The notes: generated by a model from the letters alone, not told the origin. A DNA stretch of 7,207 nt from Chloroflexota bacterium (GCA_003519205.1 DOXE01000523.1:1-7207), one strand, 5' to 3'. Positions 1 to 6,334 are shown, counted from the stretch's first letter. A program made the numbers and translations.

Positions 1-1
1 C

Positions 2-1468
2 CAAGTGGCGCCTATCGTTACTTTTGATGAAGGACAGCTTGATCAAGCCCTTGCTCAGATCGCCGGTGAAATAAACCAACCGGCCGCCGACGCCAGCCTG
101 GGTTTTGATGGAACAAACGTCACTTATGCCACTTCCCAAGTCGGCCGAAGCCTGGACGTGGCCGACACCAGAGCCCGGTTGATTTCAACCCTCGATGGCT
201 TATCAGATGCGCAAGTCCAGTTGTTAATCCATGATACACATCCTCGGATCGATGATACGAGCCAGGCGGCGCAGGAGATTCAACAGGTCTTGAGTGGGCC
301 GATGACCCTCTATTTGCAGGAGCCGTTGGCTGGCGTGGATTTAGATAAGGCAACCATATCAGTTGAAGAACTTGCCAAGTTGATCCGTGTGCATACTATC
401 GAGGATGCCGAGGGCAAGGCATCGACCCAGATGATCCTGGACGAGAATGCCCTGCGCGCCTGGCTTACCCCTTATGAGGAATTACTACAACGAAATCCTG
501 CAAATGCTCGGTACTACTTTGACGATAACACCCGAGAATTGGTGTTGGTTGAACCCCATGTCAACGGCCGGGTCCTGGACATCGACGCCACAGTTGAACA
601 ATTTCTTCAGCAGGTCAGAACGCCGGATCGTTCGATGCCCTTTATTTTGCAAGAGATCGTGCCCACGGTGCATTCAGAGGCTACGGCCGAGGAGTTGGGC
701 ATCACTGAATTGGTGAGTGAGAGCACAACCTGGTTTTATGGTTCGGCCGACGAACGAATGCATAATATCGCCCGGTCGGCCAGCAATTTCTATGGCATCG
801 TCATTGCTCCAGGGGAGGAGTTCTCCTTTAATCATTTCCTGGGTGAAGTGAGTGCCGAACAGGGGTATGAACAAGGCTTAATCATTGCCGGTGGCAGGAC
901 GATAGAAGGTGTCGGCGGAGGGGTGTGCCAGGTCAGCACCACGGCATTTCAGGCGGCTTTCTGGGCTGGGTTTCCGATCACTGAAAGGTGGGAGCATGGT
1001 TATCGGGTAGGATATTATGACGATGGTGAAGGTCCGGGGATGGATGCCACGGTCTATTCACCCATTGTCGATTTACGCTTCATAAATGACACACCTTACC
1101 ACCTATTGATAGAGAACTATTACAGTGAAGCCAATTCATCGCTGACTTTCAAGTTTTATAGCACGGGTTTGGGCAGGGAAATTGTCAAGGAAGGTCCAAT
1201 CATCGAAAACGTCGTGCCCGCCAAGGCAGATATCTGGGAGCTTAACGAAGAATTCGAGGCTGGTGAGATAGAGCAAGTTGACTGGGCGGTTGAAGGCGCT
1301 GATGTAACTGTTGGGCGAAGTGTCCTTAACGCCAGCGGGGATTTGATTCGTCAAGATACCTTCGTCAGCAACTATATCCCCTGGCAAAATATCTATCAGT
1401 ATGGCCCCGGCACCGAGTTTCCCGGATCTGAACCAGCTCCACAGGCCACAGACGTGATTGAATCGTAA
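2..1468 (+). CDS. VanW family protein with peptidoglycan-binding repeats (5' partial)
   Basis: This is an envelope protein of the VanW family, usually membrane-anchored with its domains outside the cell; the biochemical role of VanW is not settled. Residue numbers count from GTG at 5. Residues about 5-65 and 145-205 look like two PG_binding_4-type (peptidoglycan-binding) repeats; each contains a G-R-x-L-D motif (GRSLD, GRVLD). The VanW domain spans about 243-375, with APGEEFSFN and the hallmark GGGVCQVSTT around Cys308. Residues about 395-470 form a beta-rich tail in the place where G5 domains often sit, though I cannot confirm G5. The frame is open to the window edge (codon CAA at 2-4), and the N-terminal signal/membrane helix expected for the family is missing, so the GTG at 5 is probably internal. 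The stop is TAA at 1466-1468. The family call is firm; the substrate is unknown. Confidence 0.9.
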   Translation, partial: QVAPIVTFDEGQLDQALAQIAGEINQPAADASLGFDGTNVTYATSQVGRSLDVADTRARLISTLDGLSDAQVQLLIHDTHPRIDDTSQAAQEIQQVLSGPMTLYLQEPLAGVDLDKATISVEELAKLIRVHTIEDAEGKASTQMILDENALRAWLTPYEELLQRNPANARYYFDDNTRELVLVEPHVNGRVLDIDATVEQFLQQVRTPDRSMPFILQEIVPTVHSEATAEELGITELVSESTTWFYGSADERMHNIARSASNFYGIVIAPGEEFSFNHFLGEVSAEQGYEQGLIIAGGRTIEGVGGGVCQVSTTAFQAAFWAGFPITERWEHGYRVGYYDDGEGPGMDATVYSPIVDLRFINDTPYHLLIENYYSEANSSLTFKFYSTGLGREIVKEGPIIENVVPAKADIWELNEEFEAGEIEQVDWAVEGADVTVGRSVLNASGDLIRQDTFVSNYIPWQNIYQYGPGTEFPGSEPAPQATDVIES

Positions 1469-1573
1469 TTGGGTGGGTTAGCGTCTCGTGTCAATCAGGT
1501 AAAAACCTCGTCGGTCTCATCACATTTTATCCACCGGGCGTGACTTTTGCCTGCTGATCTCGACTATACTTAT

Positions 1574-1578
1574 GGAGG
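1574..1578 (+). promoter_or_regulatory. Ribosome binding site deciding the start of the STT3-like gene
   Basis: GGAGG lies 4 nt before ATG 1583. The reading frame is open back to a TTG at 1547, but that TTG has no Shine-Dalgarno sequence, so ATG 1583 is preferred. Confidence 0.65.
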
Positions 1579-1582
1579 CACG

Positions 1583-3142
1583 ATGACAGCGTCGAGTGAA
1601 ACACCAACATCGGCATATTCCCCTGCCCAGGCTATCGAAAAAAAACTGCTCTCAAATACAAATCTGCGATTGCTGGCGAGCGCATTGGTTTTTTCGATCG
1701 TCCTTCTAATTTTGTTTTCATTGGTTCAGTTTGGATCAGCCGGCCTGGTGGGTACCGATGGATATTATCATGCCCGGATGGGCTGGCTCATTCGTGAGGA
1801 TGGTTTGAAGCCCCCATTCATCTGGTTGCCGTTGACGATATTAAACGAGAGCGCCTTTTACGATCATCACCTGCTGTACCACCTCTACTTATCTTTCTTC
1901 TCGGGTGTAGACCCGGCATTGGACGGTGGACAATCTTTAACGCTTGGAGCTAAGTTGGCCAGCATCATCCTGCCGTCTCTGGCCTTTTTAGCTATTTGGT
2001 GGTTATTGCGAAGTCTAGATGTGCGGTGGGCGGCGATTTGGACTCTGGGCCTTTTTGCCGTGTCGGAAGCCTTCTTATATCGACTGAGTATGCCTCGAGC
2101 CCAGGCGGCCTCTCTGCTGGTGCTCGTTTTGGGTCTTTATTGTCTATTTCAGCGGCGTTATTGGTTGCTGATGCCTTTGGGCTTTGTCTATGTCTGGCTT
2201 TATGATGCATTCCCCTTACTCCTGGTTTTTGGTGCGATATATCTTGTAGCGACGTGGATGACGGAGCGACGCATCGAATGGAAAGCGGCCGTTTTCCCCG
2301 CGGTTGGCGTTGCCCTGGGACTTTTAATCAACCCATACTTCCCAGAAAATCTCGCTTTCATAACCAGCCACTTGCTGCCTAAGATCGGGGATGCCGGTAC
2401 TCGCCTTGGCAATGAATGGTATCCATATGAGACCTGGACGCTGGTTGAAAACTCGGGATTTGCCCTGGCGGCAATGGCTATTGGCGCATTAGCCTGGGGA
2501 TGGCGGAAAGAGCGCATGAATCGAGTCACCCTCACTGTCTTTTTAGTCACTATTCTTTTCGCTGTTATGCTTTTCCGCTCTCGCCGTTTCGTGGAGTATT
2601 TTCCGGCCTTTGCCCTCATCTTTGCTGTCTTAAGTCTCGCCCCCTTGTTTGAGAAGTGGTTCGTTGATCGGCGAAAACGGGAAAAATTAGCTCCCGGCAT
2701 TTTGCTGGTTATATTAGCCATACCAATTGCTCTGACGTTGAGCCAAGCCAGGGAAGCAGTCGGCCGTTCGAAACCAGCCGACCTCTATACCGAAGCAGCT
2801 ACCTGGCTCCATGAAAACACACCGCCGGGTAGCCTTATCTTCCAAACCGACTGGGATGATTTCACCCGCCTGTTTTTCTACAGCACCACTAACGTTTACA
2901 CCATTGGCCTCGATCCCACTTATATGGAGCTTTATGACGCCGATCTATTTGGCGAATGGAGACAGATAACCCGGGGAGAGATCGAACAGCCCGGACAAAT
3001 CATGCACGACCGTTTCGGGGCCAGTTATGTCTTTTCTGATCTCAAACACAAGGATTTTATCGATGTGGCCGCTGGGGATCCCTTGTTAGAAGAATTGTAT
3101 CGAGATGAGTACGCCGTGATCTATTCTGTAGACCAACCATAA
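1583..3142 (+). CDS. STT3-like GT-C fold membrane protein, putative glycosyltransferase
   Basis: This 519-residue polytopic membrane protein has about ten or more hydrophobic segments, the first at 28-51, and a soluble C-terminal part from about 395. The architecture matches GT-C enzymes of the STT3/AglB/PglB type, which transfer sugars from lipid carriers outside the membrane. The first outer loop has G-T-D59-G-Y-Y-H-A-R, like the STT3 loop whose Asp binds metal and acceptor. A second loop has Y-D94-H-H, reminiscent of archaeal AglB. The C-terminal part contains W424-D-D-F in the position of the STT3 WWDYG sequon-binding motif, followed by a predicted alpha/beta region. WDDF differs from WWDYG, so true oligosaccharyltransferase activity is doubtful; it could be a related lipid-linked-sugar glycosyltransferase. 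It starts 114 bp after the VanW gene and ends at a strong terminator, so it is probably the last gene of its unit. The fold is fairly sure; the substrate is not. Confidence 0.65.
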   Translation: MTASSETPTSAYSPAQAIEKKLLSNTNLRLLASALVFSIVLLILFSLVQFGSAGLVGTDGYYHARMGWLIREDGLKPPFIWLPLTILNESAFYDHHLLYHLYLSFFSGVDPALDGGQSLTLGAKLASIILPSLAFLAIWWLLRSLDVRWAAIWTLGLFAVSEAFLYRLSMPRAQAASLLVLVLGLYCLFQRRYWLLMPLGFVYVWLYDAFPLLLVFGAIYLVATWMTERRIEWKAAVFPAVGVALGLLINPYFPENLAFITSHLLPKIGDAGTRLGNEWYPYETWTLVENSGFALAAMAIGALAWGWRKERMNRVTLTVFLVTILFAVMLFRSRRFVEYFPAFALIFAVLSLAPLFEKWFVDRRKREKLAPGILLVILAIPIALTLSQAREAVGRSKPADLYTEAATWLHENTPPGSLIFQTDWDDFTRLFFYSTTNVYTIGLDPTYMELYDADLFGEWRQITRGEIEQPGQIMHDRFGASYVFSDLKHKDFIDVAAGDPLLEELYRDEYAVIYSVDQP

Positions 3143-3169
3143 GTGATACATTTGCTAAGTGGGCAACCT

Positions 3170-3204
3170 GGGCGGATGGGCTTCAAGCCATCCGCCCTTG
3201 TTTT
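3170..3204 (+). terminator. Rho-independent terminator after the STT3-like gene
   Basis: GGGCGGATGG (3170-3179) pairs perfectly with CCATCCGCCC (3188-3197) around an 8-nt loop, followed directly by TTGTTTT (3198-3204). It begins 27 nt after the stop codon. It separates the cell-wall/glycosylation genes from the lipoprotein gene downstream. Confidence 0.92.
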
Positions 3205-3346
3205 AAAAGTAGGGAGATCCCCGTCATCTTGTATGGATTTTTTCACTTAACCGTTACTTTCTTTTACTTGGACCGACTTATTATGTGATGGGAATTGTGT
3301 CCCTGTCGAACAATTAGTTAAAAAGATACAAATAAAGGAGTTACAA

Positions 3347-4249
3347 ATGTCTTTACGAAATTTTTCTAAGCCCCTAATATATGTCTTATTTTCACTGCTG
3401 TTCTTGATCGTCGCCTGCAATTCGAACGGCGAGGAGTTTGAAGAAGCATTCCAGCCGGACCAGGAATCGGCCGTCCCGGTAAAATTCCAGGAGGAAACGG
3501 TATCCGATACGGTATCTGATATCGTAGGCCTAGTTGAATCAATCACCAAGCAAAGTTGGACTGTCGACGGTCAACTTGTAAACGTCAACGACAAGACCGA
3601 AATAAAAGATGTAATTGAGGTGGGAGATACGGTCAAGATCCGGGTCGTGATAGGTGATGATGGGCTCATTGCAGCTAACGAAATCGAATTGTTGCAAGCA
3701 AATCTGGATTATAACATTGGCAACGAAGTTGATGGAGTCTTGAATAGCAGTGACGATGACGACTTGAATGACTACGTCAATGATATCGATAATGGTTTCG
3801 ATGACGTCTACTTGAATATAGACAATTACGACGATGACGACCTGAATGACATCGATTACGGGAACGATAACGATTCCTTTGATGATGACCTGAATGACAG
3901 CGACGATGATAATGATAACGGTATCGATGATGACCTGAATGACAACGACGATGATAATGATAACGGCATCGATGATGAAGACCTGAATGACAACGACGAT
4001 GATAATGATAACGGCATCGATGATGACGACCTGAACGACAACCATGACGATAGCGACGACAACGACGATGGTGATGACGATCTAAACGACAACGACGACG
4101 ATAGCGACGACAACGACGACGATGGCGACGACAACGACGACGATGGCGACGACAACGACGACGATAGCGACGACAACGGCGATCACGATAACGATGATGA
4201 CGACAGCGACAACGGCGACGACGACAGCGATGACGGCGATGACGACTAA
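3347..4249 (+). CDS. DUF5666-like lipoprotein with long Asp/Asn-rich repeat tail
   Basis: This 300-residue exported lipoprotein has a basic N-terminus, a hydrophobic core at 10-23 and the lipobox I-V-A-C24, so Cys24 should carry the lipid anchor. After a short acidic linker, residues about 57-118 form a DUF5666-like small beta domain (SDIVGLVESI..SWTVDG......VGDTVKI....DGLIAANEIEL). Its function is not established. From about 121 to the end the protein is mostly Asp and Asn with Gly/Ser. It has repeated D-L-N-D markers at residues 139, 165, 181, 196, 212, 228 and 245, then four 7-residue units N-D-D-D-[SG]-D-D at 249-276. The D-N-D-N-G-I-D-D segments resemble calcium-binding loops of thrombospondin type 3 or dockerin type, so cation binding is plausible but unproven. 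The start is well supported by AAAGGAG at 3334-3340, 6 nt before the ATG. The gene follows a terminator and must have its own promoter, which I could not define in 3205-3333. The DUF5666 domain is homologous to that of the putative anti-sigma factor two genes on. Confidence 0.88.
   Translation: MSLRNFSKPLIYVLFSLLFLIVACNSNGEEFEEAFQPDQESAVPVKFQEETVSDTVSDIVGLVESITKQSWTVDGQLVNVNDKTEIKDVIEVGDTVKIRVVIGDDGLIAANEIELLQANLDYNIGNEVDGVLNSSDDDDLNDYVNDIDNGFDDVYLNIDNYDDDDLNDIDYGNDNDSFDDDLNDSDDDNDNGIDDDLNDNDDDNDNGIDDEDLNDNDDDNDNGIDDDDLNDNHDDSDDNDDGDDDLNDNDDDSDDNDDDGDDNDDDGDDNDDDSDDNGDHDNDDDDSDNGDDDSDDGDDD
3761..4090 (+). repeat. Degenerate coding tandem repeat, about 48-nt period
   Basis: Asp-Leu-Asn-Asp codons (GAY-YTR-AAY-GAC) begin at 3761, 3839, 3887, 3932, 3980, 4028 and 4079, with a degenerate YLNI copy at 3809. 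Spacings are 48, 30, 48, 45, 48, 48 and 51 nt, all multiples of three. The copies from 3887 to 4027 share most of the sequence between the markers, including the GATAATGATAACGG core at 3907, 3952 and 4000. In-frame length variation suggests growth by unequal exchange or slippage under selection for the reading frame. Confidence 0.85.
4091..4174 (+). repeat. Four tandem 21-nt repeats
   Basis: Four consecutive copies of AAC-GAC-GAC-GAT-RGC-GAC-GAC start at 4091, 4112, 4133 and 4154. They differ only at the first base of the fifth codon (AGC, GGC, GGC, AGC), giving NDDD[S/G]DD. A fifth, broken copy begins at 4175. The near identity points to recent expansion at the 3' end of the older 48-nt repeat region. 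Confidence 0.92.
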
Positions 4250-4354
4250 CCAATAGCTGTTTAGTTCTTCGAATTGATCCGGCTGGACCAATCCGACTCG
4301 TTCGATCATCCACAAGAAATCGTGCACTATATCCAGTTCATTCAAGGTGCGCCC

Positions 4355-4382
4355 TTATCAGTACGCTGCTTTATGGTATATT
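4355..4382 (+). promoter_or_regulatory. Candidate extended -10 promoter for the sigma/anti-sigma operon
   Basis: TTATCA (4355-4360, four of six to TTGACA) is followed by a 16-nt spacer and TGG-TATATT, an extended -10 (TG at 4374-4375, hexamer 4377-4382, five of six to TATAAT). Initiation would fall near 4389, leaving a leader of about 50 nt that contains a small inverted repeat AGCAAC (4395-4400)/GTTGCT (4409-4414). It resembles a housekeeping promoter, not an ECF -35 GGAAC type, so autoregulation is not evident here. Confidence 0.45.
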
Positions 4383-4424
4383 TCGGGCCTTAGCAGCAAC
4401 GCTAGGCTGTTGCTAGACACGGAC

Positions 4425-4428
4425 GGAG
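4425..4428 (+). promoter_or_regulatory. Possible ribosome binding site for the sigma factor gene
   Basis: GGAG lies 11 nt before GTG 4440. The spacing is long but tolerable, and it is the only Shine-Dalgarno-like site near an in-frame start in this region. Confidence 0.4.
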
Positions 4429-4439
4429 CAGCGTACGTC

Positions 4440-4982
4440 GTGATAGATGAACAAACATTATTGGCTGGAGTTCGCAATCTCGATCCTGAAGCATTGGGTC
4501 AAGCACACGATGCATACTATTCTGCTATCTTTCGATATATCGCCTTTCGAGTGGGGAACCAGCAGGTGGCTGAAGACCTGACCAGTGAGGTGTTTGCACG
4601 ACTTCTCAGTGCTGTTCGAGATCGAAGTGCGCCGGATAATACATTGCGTGGATGGCTCTATCGAGTAGCTACCTTCGTCGTAGCCGACTACCACCGCCAG
4701 GGCTATCAAGTGGAACACACCACCTTGAACGAATCAATCGAGGCTAATACGGCCGATCCAGTAGATGCGATTTCAAACCGGCAAACACTCGACGAACTTT
4801 ATCAGGCGCTCGGCGAACTCACCCGAGATCAGCAGGATGTCATCGCCTTACGGTTTGGATATGAGATGCCTATCAAGGATGTGGCCCAGACGATGGGCAA
4901 GAGTGAAGGTGCCGTGAAACAGTTACAGGCTAGGGCAGTTGCTGCTCTTTCTCGCATGTTGTCGGCCGGGAAGGTGTCTTAA
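4440..4982 (+). CDS. ECF-type RNA polymerase sigma-70 factor
   Basis: This 180-residue sigma factor of the extracytoplasmic-function class directs RNA polymerase to a stress or envelope regulon. Region 2 (-10 recognition and core binding) is seen in YYSAIFRYIAFRVGNQQVAEDL followed by TSEVFARLL and RGWLYRVATFVVADYHR. Region 4 (-35 recognition, helix-turn-helix) is seen in LGELTRDQQDVIALRF, then MPIKDVAQTMGKSEGAVKQL. Sigma regions 1 and 3 are absent, as expected for ECF. The frame is open back to a GTG at 4347, which would add 31 residues, but that start has no ribosome binding site and would lie upstream of the predicted transcription start. GTG 4440 gives VIDEQTLLAGVRNLD, a typical ECF N-terminus. 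Its TAA overlaps the next ATG by one base (TAATG at 4980-4984), indicating translational coupling with the likely anti-sigma factor. Confidence 0.9.
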   Translation: MIDEQTLLAGVRNLDPEALGQAHDAYYSAIFRYIAFRVGNQQVAEDLTSEVFARLLSAVRDRSAPDNTLRGWLYRVATFVVADYHRQGYQVEHTTLNESIEANTADPVDAISNRQTLDELYQALGELTRDQQDVIALRFGYEMPIKDVAQTMGKSEGAVKQLQARAVAALSRMLSAGKVS

Positions 4983-6124
4983 TGGACACCTCATCCGAAC
5001 GAATGGTTATAGAAGCTTTGCAGGCGTTGGAGAGTGGCCAACCCATAGCCGAGATCCTTAAGCGCTACCCTCAAAATGAGGATGAATTGCGCCCTATCCT
5101 GGAAACAGCCGTTGCCCTATCCAAAGTTCGAGTGGCTCACTCCCTTGCCGCCCAAGCTGAATCCCGTCAGCAAATGTTGGCTCGAGCAGCTGCTATGAGC
5201 AATGGTGCAGACCAACCGCCTGCGCTTTTCGTCTGGTTCAGGCGAATGACAATGGCCCTGAGTCCGCTCCTCGTCATTTTTGTCATTGTCATTGCCGGTT
5301 TGTTTTTTGCCTCGTCCGAAGCCTTGCCAGGAGATTTCCTCTACAGCACAAAGAGGGAGGTTGAGGATTTGCGCCTTTCCCTGACTACAAATCTTTTTGC
5401 TAGAGAGGAATTACAGAAAAGCTTTGAAGAGGAACGGATCCTGGAGATCGAACAGCTATTAGTAAGTGGGCAGCAAGCAGAGGTTTCCTTCAGTGGTGTG
5501 ATCGAATCCGTAAATGAAGACACCTGGATCGTAGCTGGTTTGCGGGTCTCCCTTACTTCTCTGACAGAAGTAGAGGGACAACCAATCGCCGGGCGTATTG
5601 CTTGGATCGAAGCCATGACATCAGATGGCAAGCTGATTGCTAATGCGATTACCATCGAGTTCGTTCCGGAGCCATCACCCACACCGGGACCAACTCCACA
5701 AGAGGCTAAGGTGGTAACCCCAGAAGTGCCGCCAACTGCGACACCCACATCCACGCCCACGCCAACGGCAACTGCGACAGAAACTCCCAAGCCGACGGCC
5801 ACTGCAACGCCAACGAAGGTCATCCGTATTCCAGCCGCTTCCCCTACTGAAACGCCAACTGCAGTTTCTGGGGACGGTAGCAATGCAAATGAAGGCAGTG
5901 AGGTCAACAACGACAACGACAATGAAAACGTTAGCGGCGAGAATGAAAATGACGGCGATGGTAACGACGATGACGGCGACGACGATAACCAAAATAATGA
6001 CAATCATAACGACAATGACGATGACAATAGCAACGACAATGACAACGATGACAGCGGCAACGAAAATGACGGTGATGATGAGGGCAACGACAACGAAAAA
6101 TCAGATGACAAGGACTCAGACTAA
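4982..6124 (+). CDS. Putative membrane anti-sigma factor with DUF5667, DUF5666 and acidic tail
   Basis: This 380-residue single-pass membrane protein is translationally coupled to the ECF sigma gene. That position, and its layout, suggest it holds the sigma factor at the membrane. Residues 1-88 are cytoplasmic and helical (VIEALQALESGQPIAEIL, YPQNEDELRPILE); no zinc anti-sigma HxxxCxxC motif is present. The membrane helix is at about 92-110. Outside it come a DUF5667-like segment (113-160, ALPGDFLYSTKREVEDLRLSL), a DUF5666-like domain (169-227, FSGVIESVNEDTWIVAG...DGKLIANAITIE), a Pro/Thr-rich linker (229-294) and an Asp/Asn/Glu/Gly tail (298-380). The linker looks like a flexible cell-wall-spanning spacer. 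The DUF5666 domain and acidic tail match the design of the lipoprotein at 3347-4249. The domain calls are fairly firm; the anti-sigma role is inferred from context. Confidence 0.8.
   Translation: MDTSSERMVIEALQALESGQPIAEILKRYPQNEDELRPILETAVALSKVRVAHSLAAQAESRQQMLARAAAMSNGADQPPALFVWFRRMTMALSPLLVIFVIVIAGLFFASSEALPGDFLYSTKREVEDLRLSLTTNLFAREELQKSFEEERILEIEQLLVSGQQAEVSFSGVIESVNEDTWIVAGLRVSLTSLTEVEGQPIAGRIAWIEAMTSDGKLIANAITIEFVPEPSPTPGPTPQEAKVVTPEVPPTATPTSTPTPTATATETPKPTATATPTKVIRIPAASPTETPTAVSGDGSNANEGSEVNNDNDNENVSGENENDGDGNDDDGDDDNQNNDNHNDNDDDNSNDNDNDDSGNENDGDDEGNDNEKSDDKDSD
5873..6121 (+). repeat. Low-complexity Asp/Asn/Glu-coding region
   Basis: Eighty-three codons are mostly GAY, AAY, GAA and GGY, forming imperfect short repeats such as N-D-N-D and E-N-D-G-D. 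Unlike the lipoprotein tail there is no strict long period, and Glu and Asn are more frequent. It encodes the outermost part of the putative anti-sigma factor. Confidence 0.75.
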
Positions 6125-6133
6125 AGGTGACTT

Positions 6134-6148
6134 GTACCAAGCTGGTAC
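6134..6148 (+). repeat. Perfect inverted repeat after the anti-sigma gene
   Basis: GTACCA (6134-6139) and TGGTAC (6143-6148) are perfect complements around AGC. It begins 9 nt after the stop. There is no T-run, so it is at most an mRNA 3'-end stem or a protein site. Confidence 0.4.
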
Positions 6149-6186
6149 CGATGCAACCAAGTGCTGATTCAGACACCGATACGACG

Positions 6187-6208
6187 AATAGGTGCCAATC
6201 ACCTGTTT
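6187..6208 (+). terminator. Weak terminator candidate for the sigma/anti-sigma operon
   Basis: AATAGGTG (6187-6194) pairs with CACCTGTT (6200-6207), 8 bp including one G-U, around a 5-nt loop. The T-tail is only TTT, so termination would be inefficient or need Rho. Confidence 0.3.
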
Positions 6209-6209
6209 G

Positions 6210-6260
6210 AAAAAAAAGCGAAAAACCCCATTGACAAGCATAGAACGTTTGTGCTAATAT
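6210..6260 (+). promoter_or_regulatory. Strong promoter with A-tract UP element
   Basis: A perfect -35 TTGACA (6231-6236) is followed by an 18-nt spacer and TAATAT (6255-6260, four of six to TATAAT). Two A-tracts just upstream (eight A at 6210-6217 and five at 6221-6225) sit where an UP element contacts the alpha subunit. Transcription should begin near 6267 and run into the leader of the four-helix membrane protein. Confidence 0.65.
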
Positions 6261-6277
6261 ATAGTACAAATGTTCTA
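6241..6277 (+). promoter_or_regulatory. Double LexA-like operator over the promoter
   Basis: Two 16-bp sites, TAGAACGTTTGTGCTA (6241-6256) and TAGTACAAATGTTCTA (6262-6277), are inverted copies that match at 14 of 16 positions. Their centres are 21 bp apart, two helical turns. Each is itself a near-palindrome one base away from GAAC-N4-GTTC, the operator of Gram-positive-type LexA. The pair covers the spacer, the -10 and the expected start site, so a bound repressor would block transcription. The dyad is certain; the identity of the protein is inferred. Confidence 0.65.
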
Positions 6278-6287
6278 CCCTCTTCCA

Positions 6288-6334
6288 GGATACGGTGAGG
6301 TTGTGGGCGCGACTTCCTCAACTTCACCGTATCC
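6288..6334 (+). other. Long stem-loop in the 5' leader
   Basis: Positions 6288-6303 pair with 6319-6334 in 16 consecutive base pairs with a single G-U. After one T-T mismatch, three more pairs (6305-6307 with 6315-6317) leave a 7-nt loop. It begins about 20 nt after the expected transcription start. The following CTCTTT is too poor in T for a good terminator. CCCTCTT occurs on both sides (6278-6284 and 6333-6339). Confidence 0.75.

Noticed and set aside
1540..1570. Promoter candidate GTGACT (1540-1545) / TATACT (1565-1570) for the STT3-like gene
   Set aside because: The spacing is 19 nt and initiation would fall near 1577, inside the GGAGG ribosome binding site, so the mRNA would lose part of it. 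Kept only as a weak possibility.
3290..3323. ECF-type promoter (GGGAATT at 3290) or sigma-70 type (TTGTGT/TAAAAA) for the lipoprotein gene
   Set aside because: The only GTC after GGGAATT is about 9 nt away, too close for an ECF -10, and the sigma-70 hexamers are poor. No promoter in 3205-3333 could be supported, so control of the lipoprotein by the adjacent sigma factor is not shown by the sequence.
3741..4249. CRISPR array in the repetitive region
   Set aside because: Repeats are contiguous coding units with spacings in multiples of three and no unique spacers.
3539..4345. Several long minus-strand reading frames rich in Val/Ile, Ser or Arg/His across the Asp-rich tail
   Set aside because: They are the antisense image of GAY/AAY codon repeats, which contain no stops on the other strand. 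They have no ribosome binding sites and no domain-like sequence.
4246..4345. Minus-strand peptide beginning MNELDIVHDFLWMIERVGLVQ outside the repeat region
   Set aside because: It reads like an ordinary helical protein start and might be a gene remnant. However, it runs straight into the antisense of the repeats, has only a weak GGG as ribosome binding site, and overlaps the spacer before the sigma promoter.
5341..6269. Minus-strand reading frames opposite the anti-sigma gene, including Ser- and His/Arg-rich ones
   Set aside because: They arise from the Pro/Thr linker and Asp/Asn tail codons on the opposite strand and show no start signals or recognisable domain.
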